Source: Deinococcus sedimenti
GTDB taxonomy: Bacteria; Deinococcota; Deinococci; Deinococcales; Deinococcaceae
Assembly: GCF_014648135.1 (NCBI RefSeq)
Contig: NZ_BMQN01000008.1
Span: 1-64,000, forward strand
Length of the DNA stretch: 64,000 bases
Direction of reading: 5' to 3'
The position numbers and the translations under genes were made by a program. The notes beneath the pieces were generated by a model that ran no database searches, was not told the origin of the DNA, and worked only from the letters and a program-made list of their open reading frames with translations. Positions 17,957 to 27,189 of the stretch are shown here, piece after piece. Positions within the stretch are counted from its first letter, which is position 1, and the number at the start of each line of letters is the position of its first letter.

Positions 17957-18648
17957 CAGTACCCGAGTGCCGCGTTCCCGCCCAAGGGGATGAGGCGTTT
18001 GTCGCTGTGCGCGTCGAGGTCGTCGGCGCGGTACAGCTTGTGCATCTGGTACCCGGCCCGCAGGCACGGGTTCTCCTTGACCGCCTGTGTGATCGCGTTC
18101 AGCACCCCTAGGTCCCGCTCGCGGGCCTTGCTCCATTCGGGGTGCAGCCAGATCACCGCCCCGTCCGGCAGGCCGCTCAGGGTGTCCAGTCCGGCCTGAA
18201 GGTCGCCCGGTTCGTGGACGATGATCTTCACCTCGTCCGCTAGCGCCACGACATCGGGCAGCGGGAGCTGCCCGAAGGGTTTGGGCGACAGCGTCACCCA
18301 GTCCAGCGCCCCGCGCAGGGGCGCGATGCCACTCGTCTCGATGTGGACGCGGCGGCCCAGGGCGTGCAGGGCGTCCGTCAGGGGCGCGAGGTCGAACAGG
18401 ATCGGCTCGCCTCCCGTGATGACCACCACTGCGCCGTCGGGGCTCTCGGCGCGCACCACCTCGGCCAACTCGGCGGCATCCATGAGGGTCACGCCGTCGG
18501 GGCGGTAGTCGCGGTGCCACGTTCCGGCGCTGTCGCACCAGGGGCAGGCCTGGGGGCAGCCGTACAGGCGGATGAAGTACGCCGCGCGGCCCAGGTGCAC
18601 CCCCTCGCCCTGCCAGGTGTAGAACCGCTCGTACACGGGGTATTTCAT
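17956..18648 (-). CDS. queE: 7-carboxy-7-deazaguanine synthase QueE
   Basis: The 230-residue radical SAM enzyme contracts 6-carboxytetrahydropterin to 7-carboxy-7-deazaguanine. The cluster-binding cysteines appear as CPQACPWC (residues 31-38, a C-x3-C-x2-C arrangement), preceded by the substrate-site YTWQGEGVHLGRAAYFIRL and followed by the SAM-binding ITGGEPIL. The start ATG follows the queD stop by 4 bases, so translation is probably coupled. The gene's last codons touch the terminal repeat of a family I element. Confidence 0.96.
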   Translation of the reverse strand: MKYPVYERFYTWQGEGVHLGRAAYFIRLYGCPQACPWCDSAGTWHRDYRPDGVTLMDAAELAEVVRAESPDGAVVVITGGEPILFDLAPLTDALHALGRRVHIETSGIAPLRGALDWVTLSPKPFGQLPLPDVVALADEVKIIVHEPGDLQAGLDTLSGLPDGAVIWLHPEWSKARERDLGVLNAITQAVKENPCLRAGYQMHKLYRADDLDAHSDKRLIPLGGNAALGY

Positions 18649-18652
18649 GCCC

Positions 18653-19063
18653 TCACTCCCAGTACTCGCAGGAGCTGTCGGGTGTCTCCCAGAGCGTCAC
18701 GTGGAGGCGCAGGTCCGCGCCGTCGTCCCCCGCGGGCAGGTCGGCGCGCACGCGCTTCATGGTGTGGCGGTGAATGTACGCGGCGACAACCTCGGCGGTC
18801 GTGTCGTCGCCGAGTTCCGGGATGTCGTTCAGGTATGCGTGGTCCAGACCGCCGGCATCGATGTCCTTCTTCGCCCACTTGAGGGTCTTGAAGTCCGCGA
18901 CCATGATGGCCCGCTTCACGTGCGCGCTCGGGCGCAACCGGTCACTGGTGAGTTCCATCCGGACGCGGTACGTGTGCCCGTGCAGTCTCCCGCACGGCCC
19001 GTCGTAGCCGGTGATCACGTGCGCCGAATCGAACGTGAACTCCGAACTCAGTTTCCACGGCAT
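18653..19063 (-). CDS. queD: 6-carboxytetrahydropterin synthase QueD
   Basis: The 136-residue enzyme makes 6-carboxytetrahydropterin from dihydroneopterin triphosphate, the second step to queuosine. Zinc ligands are H15 (FDSAH) and the HGH pair in CGRLHGHTYRV, where the cysteine four residues before the pair is the catalytic thiol. ETPDSSCEYW at the C-terminus is also typical of the family. It lies 4 bases after queF and 4 before queE. Confidence 0.95.
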   Translation of the reverse strand: MPWKLSSEFTFDSAHVITGYDGPCGRLHGHTYRVRMELTSDRLRPSAHVKRAIMVADFKTLKWAKKDIDAGGLDHAYLNDIPELGDDTTAEVVAAYIHRHTMKRVRADLPAGDDGADLRLHVTLWETPDSSCEYWE

Positions 19064-19067
19064 CCGC

Positions 19068-19541
19068 TTACGCCCCCTGGGGCTGGTGGTTGGGCGCGAC
19101 GTACTTCACGGTGCAGATCGTGTTCAGCCCGCCGCGCATGCCGTAATCACAGCGGATCTCCATGCTCAGCGGATTCAGGAGGTTCACCAGATCCGCCAGG
19201 ACCCGCCGGGTCGCGTGCTCGTGGTAGATGCCCACGAAGCGGTAGCTGGTCAGGTAGTACTTCAGGCTCTTGAGTTCCACGCACGCCTCGCGCGGCAGGT
19301 ACCGGATCTCCAGGCGGCCGAAGTCCGGCAGGCCACTCCAGGGGCACACCGGGCTGAACTCGTCCGTCACGATCTCGATCTGCATCGGCTCGCCCGGGTA
19401 GCGCACCGGGTCGTCCTCGCGCACGTGCGGGAAAGTACCCAGCACCGCCACGTCGATGGCGTCTAAGCCCTGCACGTCGTAGCGGCGGTCAAAACCAGGG
19501 TTCTGGGGCGCGCAGTCGGCCTCGGCAGTCACGTTCGTCAT
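19068..19541 (-). CDS. queF: NADPH-dependent 7-cyano-7-deazaguanine reductase QueF
   Basis: The 157-residue type I QueF reduces preQ0 to preQ1. The nucleophilic cysteine lies in EFSPVCPWSGLPDFG and the family's E(S/L)KSxK stretch is VELKSLKYYLTSYR. Downstream, FVGIYHEHATRRV is typical. The ATG has GGAGG at 8-base spacing; an upstream in-frame start adds nine residues without support. It is the first gene of the queF-queD-queE-queC group. Confidence 0.95.
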   Translation of the reverse strand: MTNVTAEADCAPQNPGFDRRYDVQGLDAIDVAVLGTFPHVREDDPVRYPGEPMQIEIVTDEFSPVCPWSGLPDFGRLEIRYLPREACVELKSLKYYLTSYRFVGIYHEHATRRVLADLVNLLNPLSMEIRCDYGMRGGLNTICTVKYVAPNHQPQGA

Positions 19542-19587
19542 ATGTCTTTCCTCCCGGCAGGCGCGCACCCTGAACGGCGCGGGCCTG

Positions 19588-19608
19588 GGGTGACAGCACA
19601 GGTCACCC
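19588..19608 (-). other. hairpin in the queF leader
   Basis: A perfect 7-bp stem GGGTGAC/GTCACCC with a 7-base loop lies about 50 bases before the queF start. A GATAAT (-10-like) box occurs further upstream on the minus strand near 19652. The region does not fit the preQ1-I consensus that I know, so I do not call a riboswitch. Confidence 0.35.
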
Positions 19609-19725
19609 GGTTGTGGGAGTCCGCACCCGCAGGCGCGACCTCAACCGCGCATTATCCACAACTCCATGCATGACCGCCAGGGGGCGCGGAACAAACGCGC
19701 GCAGGCCCCCGGCAGGGGAGAGGGC

Positions 19726-20157
19726 TCAGCCCGCCGCCTCCGCCAGTGCCGCGGCGCGGCGCAGGATGCCCAGCAGCAGCCCGGACTCCCAGAAGCCCAG
19801 GCGCGAGCCGTCGTTGAACCGCTCCTGCCGCGCGAACACCGTCAACAGCCGCGCCAGTTGCGCGGGGGTCGCGCGGGCCAGCACCGCCGGGTCGTCCCGC
19901 AGCGCTCGCGCCTCTGGCGTCTGCGCCCACTGCGGCCACTGAAACCGCTCGTCCCCATACACCCACCCGAACGCGTTCAGGGTGTCCAGCAGCCGCGCCA
20001 CCTGCGGATCGTACGCGTACCCGCGCATCTGCACCCCGCCGTTCGGCAGGACCACGGCAGGCGGCTGACCGTCCGTGAAGCGGAACGCCGGGTCCGCCAT
20101 GACGGGCAGGAACGCCGCGACGGCGCGCAGGGCTTCAGGCGTGAATTGTGGCGTCAT
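19726..20157 (-). CDS. DUF6508 domain protein
   Basis: The 143-residue product resembles DUF6508 in layout: FLPVMADPAFRF near the N-terminus, GYAYDPQVARLLDTLNAFGWV, FQWPQWAQTPEA, then LARLLTVFARQERFNDGSRLGFWESGLLLGILRR. The function of this family is unknown. The start is an ATG 7 bases after GATGCT with no ribosome binding site, again leaderless in style. It lies downstream of the tRNA operon terminator on the same strand. Confidence 0.75.
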   Translation of the reverse strand: MTPQFTPEALRAVAAFLPVMADPAFRFTDGQPPAVVLPNGGVQMRGYAYDPQVARLLDTLNAFGWVYGDERFQWPQWAQTPEARALRDDPAVLARATPAQLARLLTVFARQERFNDGSRLGFWESGLLLGILRRAAALAEAAG

Positions 20158-20191
20158 GCCATCCAGCATCGCCCGCGCGCATGAGGGCACG

Positions 20192-20217
20192 AAAAACCCC
20201 CACCGCTGAGGTGGGGG
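20192..20217 (-). terminator. rho-independent terminator of the tRNA operon
   Basis: On the minus strand an 8-bp perfect stem CCCCCACC/GGTGGGGG with a 5-base loop is followed by TTTTT. Confidence 0.85.
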
Positions 20218-20226
20218 CTTCATTGG

Positions 20227-20302
<76 letters not shown>

Positions 20303-20305
20303 TTC

Positions 20306-20383
<78 letters not shown>

Positions 20384-20417
20384 GTGCCTTGAAGGGGCTG
20401 CAAAAGCAGCGGGGTTA

Positions 20418-20446
20418 AGGATAGCGGCGCGTTTCACGGTTGTCAA
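20418..20446 (-). promoter_or_regulatory. promoter of the tRNA-Asp/tRNA-Phe operon
   Basis: On the minus strand TTGACA and TATCCT are separated by exactly 17 bases, 34 bases before the tRNA-Asp 5' end. This is the best sigma-A promoter in the window. Confidence 0.85.
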
Positions 20447-20478
20447 CGTGGGGGGGCTGGCGGCCGCGGCGGGGTGGT

Positions 20479-21240
20479 TCAGAAGGGGACGGCGCGGACG
20501 TTCTTCACGGGGTGTTCCTGGCCGGGGTCGAGCAGCAGTTCCAGGTACTCGCGGGAGTGCAGCGCGTCGATCATGGCGAGGCTGTTCTCCTCGTCGAGGA
20601 GAATGCCGCCGTCGATCTGGGTGTGGCCGTACACGCCGTAGTCGAGTCCGGCCCGGCGGACGTACTCGGGGGATTCGCGGAACCAGCGTTTGGGGGCGTG
20701 GTCGGCGTAGAACAGGTCGTCGTAGTGCGCGTGGGCGGGCAGCGGGGAGACGTGCGCGAACTGGACGGTGCCGACGCGGATCTCGCGGGGGAAGCTGCGC
20801 ATCCACGCGGCGAGGTGCTCGGGGAGGATCAGGCCGCCGTGGTCCGGGTCGAATTCCACGTGGACCATGCCGCCGCTGGTGCCCAGCACGTAACTGGTGT
20901 TCAGGACGGCGTCGTCGTGGTTCCCGAGGATGATGTGCACGGCGTGGGGCGCGGCGTCCTGGTACGCCTTGAGTCGTTCCAGGTGGCGGATCTGTTCGCG
21001 CGCGGCGAGGAACAGGTGGTCCGGGTTCTTGTGGTCGAAGCGGGGCAGGCCGATCAGGCGGGCGTAGTCGCGGTCGTTCTTCGGGTGCACGAGGTCGCCG
21101 ATCAGGATGACCTGGAACATGCCGGCCTGGACGGGTGGGGTGGGCAGGCCGTCCAGGGTGGCGCAGCTGGCGGCGCGCAGCGCGGTCCACAGGAGGTCGA
21201 AGTCGGCGTGGACGTCTCCGAAAGCGATGAATTTACGCAT
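20479..21240 (-). CDS. calcineurin-like metallophosphoesterase
   Basis: The 253-residue product has the full set of metallophosphoesterase motifs: GDVHAD at residues 8-13, GDLVH, GNHDD and the late GHTQ. These bind two metal ions for hydrolysis of phosphoesters (nucleotides, nucleic acids or phosphoproteins). The protein is cytoplasmic, with no signal peptide. It lies 4 bases after a DdrA-like gene, which raises the possibility of a nucleic-acid substrate; that is inference from context only. Confidence 0.88.
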   Translation of the reverse strand: MRKFIAFGDVHADFDLLWTALRAASCATLDGLPTPPVQAGMFQVILIGDLVHPKNDRDYARLIGLPRFDHKNPDHLFLAAREQIRHLERLKAYQDAAPHAVHIILGNHDDAVLNTSYVLGTSGGMVHVEFDPDHGGLILPEHLAAWMRSFPREIRVGTVQFAHVSPLPAHAHYDDLFYADHAPKRWFRESPEYVRRAGLDYGVYGHTQIDGGILLDEENSLAMIDALHSREYLELLLDPGQEHPVKNVRAVPF

Positions 21241-21244
21241 GGGG

Positions 21245-21844
21245 TCAGCCTTTCAGGAGCGCGTGGAGATCCTTGTAGATGGCGCGGCTTTCTTCCAGCG
21301 TCTCGCCGTAGCCGCGCATGAGGATGCGGGCGGCCTCCCCGCCGCGCCCGGCGACTTTCAGCTGCTCTAGCAGATCCTCGATGTGCCGCCGGGCTTTTTC
21401 CATCTGCGGGTCGCGGGGCGGCTGGGGGGGTAGCGGGCGGTCGATGGTGGGGGGTGGGGTGGGCGTGTCGGTTTCCAGTTCGCTGGTGTTCGCGCCGTCG
21501 TCCGGGTCGTACTCCACCCAGACGGGGTCGCTGGTGGGCGTGACGCCGTACGCGCGGGCGAGGTCGGCCAGTGCGGCCAGCTTGGCGTCGGGCAGGGTGT
21601 GCGCGGTGGCCAGTCCCTCGCGGGTGGCGCCCAGGACGCTCAGGCGGGCGCGGACGATGGGCGGCGCGGGGTGGTCGCACGCCCAGGTGAGGCTCCAGCC
21701 GGGGTCGATCGCGTCGAGCTGCGGGGCGAGCACGTCGAGGTCGGGGGCGAGGGTCACGCGGGCCTGGTCGTCCCGGACGGTCAGGGTGGCCCAGGCGGTC
21801 ATGCTGGCGCGCAGGGCGTCGCGCACGCGGTGAGGTTCGGCCAT
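21245..21844 (-). CDS. DdrA-like (Rad52-family) protein
   Basis: The 199-residue product has, in the same order as I recall for D. radiodurans DdrA, a segment LDAIDPGWSLTW, the strand-turn RARLSVLGATREGLA, a middle DPVWVEYDPDDG, a Pro-rich linker (residues about 120-140) and a helical C-terminus ending in ESRAIYKDLHALLKG. DdrA is a Rad52-related protein that binds 3' single-stranded ends and protects them after irradiation. The core helix with KRCAVQFGIGRYLY in DdrA is poorly kept here (ALADLARAYGV), so this would be a diverged paralogue. The recalled DdrA sequence was not searched. It is the middle gene of a three-gene operon, 12 bases after a penicillin-acylase-like gene and 4 before a phosphoesterase. 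Confidence 0.55.
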   Translation of the reverse strand: MAEPHRVRDALRASMTAWATLTVRDDQARVTLAPDLDVLAPQLDAIDPGWSLTWACDHPAPPIVRARLSVLGATREGLATAHTLPDAKLAALADLARAYGVTPTSDPVWVEYDPDDGANTSELETDTPTPPPTIDRPLPPQPPRDPQMEKARRHIEDLLEQLKVAGRGGEAARILMRGYGETLEESRAIYKDLHALLKG

Positions 21845-21856
21845 ACCGCAGTCTAC

Positions 21857-24283
<2,427 letters not shown>

Positions 24284-24323
24284 GTGACCCGCGCAGCATA
24301 GCCCCGCGCCGCCGGGCCGTGCC

Positions 24324-24358
24324 AAAACATGCGGCGGGGGTATCGGTGCCCCCGCCGC
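24324..24358 (-). terminator. rho-independent terminator between two minus-strand genes
   Basis: A perfect 10-bp stem GCGGCGGGGG/CCCCCGCCGC with an 8-base loop is followed on the minus strand by ATGTTTT. It separates the unknown gene upstream from the penicillin-acylase operon. Confidence 0.8.
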
Positions 24359-24399
24359 GCGGTCAGTTCAAGCCGTTCAGTCCGTCTGGGAGATGCCGG

Positions 24400-24771
24400 T
24401 CAGAATTCCTCGTCCAGCAGGCTGCTGTTCGCCTGCACGCGCCGCGGGTGCAGCCCCAGCCGCTCGGTGAGCATCAGCAGCCCCTCGGTGCCCTCGCGGG
24501 ACAGGCCCGACAGGAACGCGGTCGCCACCGTCGTCGAGAAGCACGGCTGCGGCGTGGGCTGCATGCAGTCCAGCACGCAGAACTCGAAGGCGCTGTCCTC
24601 CGGGCGGGACAGCTGGCGGGTCACGGCCGCGCCGTACCCGTTCGAGAACTGAAAGACCATGAGTTCCGCGCCGGGCAGCGTGTGCCGCTGCGGCAGCGTG
24701 CTGATCTGCTCGAAGGCAGCGGTCGGGACGAACAGGGTGGGATTGGTGATCAGGGTGGGCGAATGGGTCAC
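24400..24771 (-). CDS. conserved-looking protein of unknown function
   Basis: The 123-residue product, starting at a GTG preceded by CGGAG at 8-base spacing, has a beta-rich N-terminal part (TLFVPTAAFEQI, GAELMVFQFSNGYGAAV) and a helical end (EGTEGLLMLTERLGLHPRRV). Three cysteines occur in FCVLDCMQPTPQPCF. No membrane segment or known motif is visible. A longer start 15 codons upstream lacks a ribosome binding site. It is monocistronic, with its own terminator. Confidence 0.65.
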   Translation of the reverse strand: MTHSPTLITNPTLFVPTAAFEQISTLPQRHTLPGAELMVFQFSNGYGAAVTRQLSRPEDSAFEFCVLDCMQPTPQPCFSTTVATAFLSGLSREGTEGLLMLTERLGLHPRRVQANSSLLDEEF

Positions 24772-24882
24772 GCTGAAGCTCCGTTGGCCACCACGGGGCG
24801 AAGAGTCAGGAACCACACGTGGGGTACCGGCAGGCTAACCCCACACGCCTTACCGGTCACTTACCTGACGCTTTCTGAAGAT

Positions 24883-25728
24883 TCAGCCCAGCACCTGCGC
24901 GGGCTGCACCCAACAGCCGGGATGCCGCGCCGCCAGCAGCTGCGCCGCGTCGTGCGCGTGCGCGGCGTCCCGCGCCAGCGCGAAGCAGGTGCTGCCGGAC
25001 CCGCTCATCAGCGCCGAGTGCAGCCCCGCGCCCGTCAGGGCCGCCAGCGCCTCGCGGATGGGCGCGTGGCGCGCCGCCACCGGGTCCTGCAGCGCGTTCA
25101 GGTAGGGAACGGGCCGCCCGTTCGACAGGGCCGCCAGGATCGCCTCGACATCCAGGGCGGGCGTGAAGCCCTCCTCGGCGTCCAGCCAGGCGTACGCGTC
25201 GCGGGCACTGACCGCCACGCCCGGGTTGAGCAGCACCAGCGCCACGCGCGGCACCGGGGTGGGGGACAGGACCTCGCCGACGCCCGACGCGACCGCCGCG
25301 CGGCCCAGCAGGAAGAACGGCACGTCCGCGCCCAGCCGCAGCGCCAGGCCCGGCAGGTCCACGCCCGCCGGGTACAGCCGCGCCAGCGCCATCAGCGTGG
25401 TCGCCGCGTCGCTGCTGCCGCCCCCCAGGCCCGACGCGAGCGGCAGTCGCTTGTGCAGCGTGATCGCCGCGCCGCCAGATACCCCCGCCGCGTCCAGGTA
25501 CGCCCGGGCCGCGCGGAACACCAGATTGCCCTCGTCGGTGGGCAGGTCCGCGCCCTCGACGCGCAGGGTCAGCGTGTCGGAGGGGGCGATCTCCAGGTCG
25601 TCCCCGACGCTCAGGGGCACCATCAGCGAGTGCAGTTCGTGGTACCCGTCCGAACGCAGGTCCCGGACACTGAGGCCCAGGTTCACCTTGGCGGGCGCGA
25701 AGTACGTGACGGCAGCAGGGTCGCTCAT
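24883..25728 (-). CDS. ispE: 4-diphosphocytidyl-2-C-methyl-D-erythritol kinase IspE
   Basis: The 281-residue GHMP kinase phosphorylates CDP-methylerythritol in the MEP isoprenoid pathway. The start FAPAKVNLGLSV carries the substrate-binding lysine, and the ATP loop is PLASGLGGGSSDAATTL (near residues 93-109). The C-terminal ALMSGSGSTCFAL is the GHMP motif 3. The start ATG overlaps the ispD stop by 4 bases and follows a G-run. Confidence 0.97.
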   Translation of the reverse strand: MSDPAAVTYFAPAKVNLGLSVRDLRSDGYHELHSLMVPLSVGDDLEIAPSDTLTLRVEGADLPTDEGNLVFRAARAYLDAAGVSGGAAITLHKRLPLASGLGGGSSDAATTLMALARLYPAGVDLPGLALRLGADVPFFLLGRAAVASGVGEVLSPTPVPRVALVLLNPGVAVSARDAYAWLDAEEGFTPALDVEAILAALSNGRPVPYLNALQDPVAARHAPIREALAALTGAGLHSALMSGSGSTCFALARDAAHAHDAAQLLAARHPGCWVQPAQVLG

Positions 25729-26441
25729 GCCCCCCCAGCATCCCACACCGGGTCGGTCTCCCACACCTGCGCGTCCCACACCGGGGCCAGCGCCTGCGCC
25801 AGGGCCAGGTCGCCGGGCGTGGTCACCTTGAACAGCCGCGCGTCCCCCGGCACCAGCCGCACCGCGCCGCCCGTCCGGGCGATCAGGCCCGCGTCGTCCG
25901 TCGCCGCGAACCCGTCGGTCAGCGCGGCCTCGTGCGCGGCGAGCAGCAGGTCACGCCGGAACCCCTGCGGGGTCTGCACCGCCCACAGCCCCTCGCGCGG
26001 GGTGAGGGTGCCCCAGAGGGTGCCACAGTCGCCGCCCGGCCCGGCCCGCACCAGGGTGTCCGCCACCGGCAGCGCCGCCGTCGCCGCGCCCACCTCACGC
26101 GCCGCCGCGATCACGGCGCCCACCACCGCGCCCGGCAGGAAGGGCCGCGCCGCGTCATGCACCAGCACCACGTCCGCCCGCGTGGCGCGCAGCAGCGCCC
26201 GCACGCTCGCCTGCCGCGTGTCGCCGCCCGTCACGGCGCGCGCCGGAACGTCCTCCGGCAGGTCCAGGCCCGCCGGGAGCGCCACCAGCACCTCGTCCAC
26301 GTGCGGGGCCAGCGCCGCCGCGCTGCGGCCCAGCAGGCTGCGGCCCGCGACCTCCACGAACGCCTTCGGCCCCAGCCCCAGCCGCGTGCCCGACCCCGCC
26401 GCCGGAATCAGCGCCGCGACCCGCACGCCCCCGGGCCTCAC
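25725..26441 (-). CDS. ispD: 2-C-methyl-D-erythritol 4-phosphate cytidylyltransferase IspD
   Basis: The 238-residue enzyme activates methylerythritol phosphate with CTP, the step before IspE. The nucleotide-binding loop is IPAAGSGTRLGLGPKAFVEV, and VHDAARPFLP and TDDAGLI are further signatures. The GTG start overlaps the ubiX stop by GTGA; a second GTG five codons in is possible. The order ubiX-ispD-ispE with 4-base overlaps at both junctions indicates one translationally coupled operon. Confidence 0.96.
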   Translation of the reverse strand: MRPGGVRVAALIPAAGSGTRLGLGPKAFVEVAGRSLLGRSAAALAPHVDEVLVALPAGLDLPEDVPARAVTGGDTRQASVRALLRATRADVVLVHDAARPFLPGAVVGAVIAAAREVGAATAALPVADTLVRAGPGGDCGTLWGTLTPREGLWAVQTPQGFRRDLLLAAHEAALTDGFAATDDAGLIARTGGAVRLVPGDARLFKVTTPGDLALAQALAPVWDAQVWETDPVWDAGGA

Positions 26442-27004
26442 CCTTCCCCGTCGCGCCAGCGGCGGAAGCCCGGCACGTCCAGCCCGAACTGATCCAGCAC
26501 CCGCGCCGTCACGAAATGCAGCAGCTCGTCCACGCTGCCCGGCGCGTGATAGAAGCCCGCGCTGGCCGTCATCACGGTCGCCCCCGCGTCATGCGCGGCA
26601 AGCATGTTCAGCAGCATCGGGCGCGGCAGCGGATCCTCACGCAGCACCAGCACCAGCCGCCGCCGCTCCTTCAGCGTCACGTGCGCCGCGCGCGCCACCA
26701 GATTGTCCGCGAACCCCTGCGCGACCTTCGCCAGCGTCCCCGCGCTGCACGGCACCACCAGCATCCCGTCCGTCCGGAACGACCCGCTCGCCACGCCCGC
26801 CGCCAGATCCCGGTCGTCATGCACGACCGACGCCAGCGCCGTCAGGTCCGCCAGCTGCGGCCCGGACCCCTCAGCCGTCATGACGCGCTTGGCGCCGCTG
26901 CTGACCACCAGATGCGACTCCACCCCCAGGTCACGCAGCGCCCGCAGGATCGACTCCGCGTACGGCATGCCGCTGCCACCCGACACCCCCACCACCAGCC
27001 TCAC
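26438..27004 (-). CDS. ubiX: flavin prenyltransferase UbiX
   Basis: The 188-residue enzyme joins dimethylallyl phosphate to FMN to make the prenyl-FMN cofactor used by UbiD decarboxylases. The N-terminal VVGVSGGSGMPYAESIL, the SSGAKRVM segment and MVVPCSAGTLAKVAQGFADNLV (in pieces) are typical. I chose the GTG giving MRLVVGVSGG because it matches the family start; the upstream frame runs through a truncated repeat element and has no support. Its partner UbiD is not in the window. Its substrate derives from the isoprenoid pathway served by the two downstream genes. Confidence 0.95.
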   Translation of the reverse strand: MRLVVGVSGGSGMPYAESILRALRDLGVESHLVVSSGAKRVMTAEGSGPQLADLTALASVVHDDRDLAAGVASGSFRTDGMLVVPCSAGTLAKVAQGFADNLVARAAHVTLKERRRLVLVLREDPLPRPMLLNMLAAHDAGATVMTASAGFYHAPGSVDELLHFVTARVLDQFGLDVPGFRRWRDGEG

Positions 27005-27022
27005 GAGGCCCCCCGCGCCGAC

Positions 27023-27105
27023 GCGACCCTCAGCAGAGCAGGTTCCGGGCGTGAAGTGGGCCGCCCGGTGAGCTGCGCGGTCAACGGAACAGACGGAATC
27101 CACAT
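27023..27105 (-). repeat. truncated family I element, copy 4
   Basis: Read on the minus strand, the first 80 or so bases follow the other family I copies: ATGTGGATTCCGTCTGTT, then CGTTGACC, and CACGCCCGGAACC. The half that carries the GAGCGGAGCGAG core, second hairpin and right terminal repeat is missing. The truncated end lies 18 bases before the ubiX start. Confidence 0.65.
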
Positions 27106-27189
27106 CATGCCCGGCAGGCTAACAGGCCCGCGCCGCGCAGACGGTACGCCCGCGCGCCCTGCCGCCCAGGCCCCAGTTCAGGTCCCGGG

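Noticed and set aside
19542..19725. preQ1 riboswitch before queF
   Set aside because: A hairpin is present in the leader, but the A-rich tail and loop of the preQ1-I class are absent and I could not fit another class.
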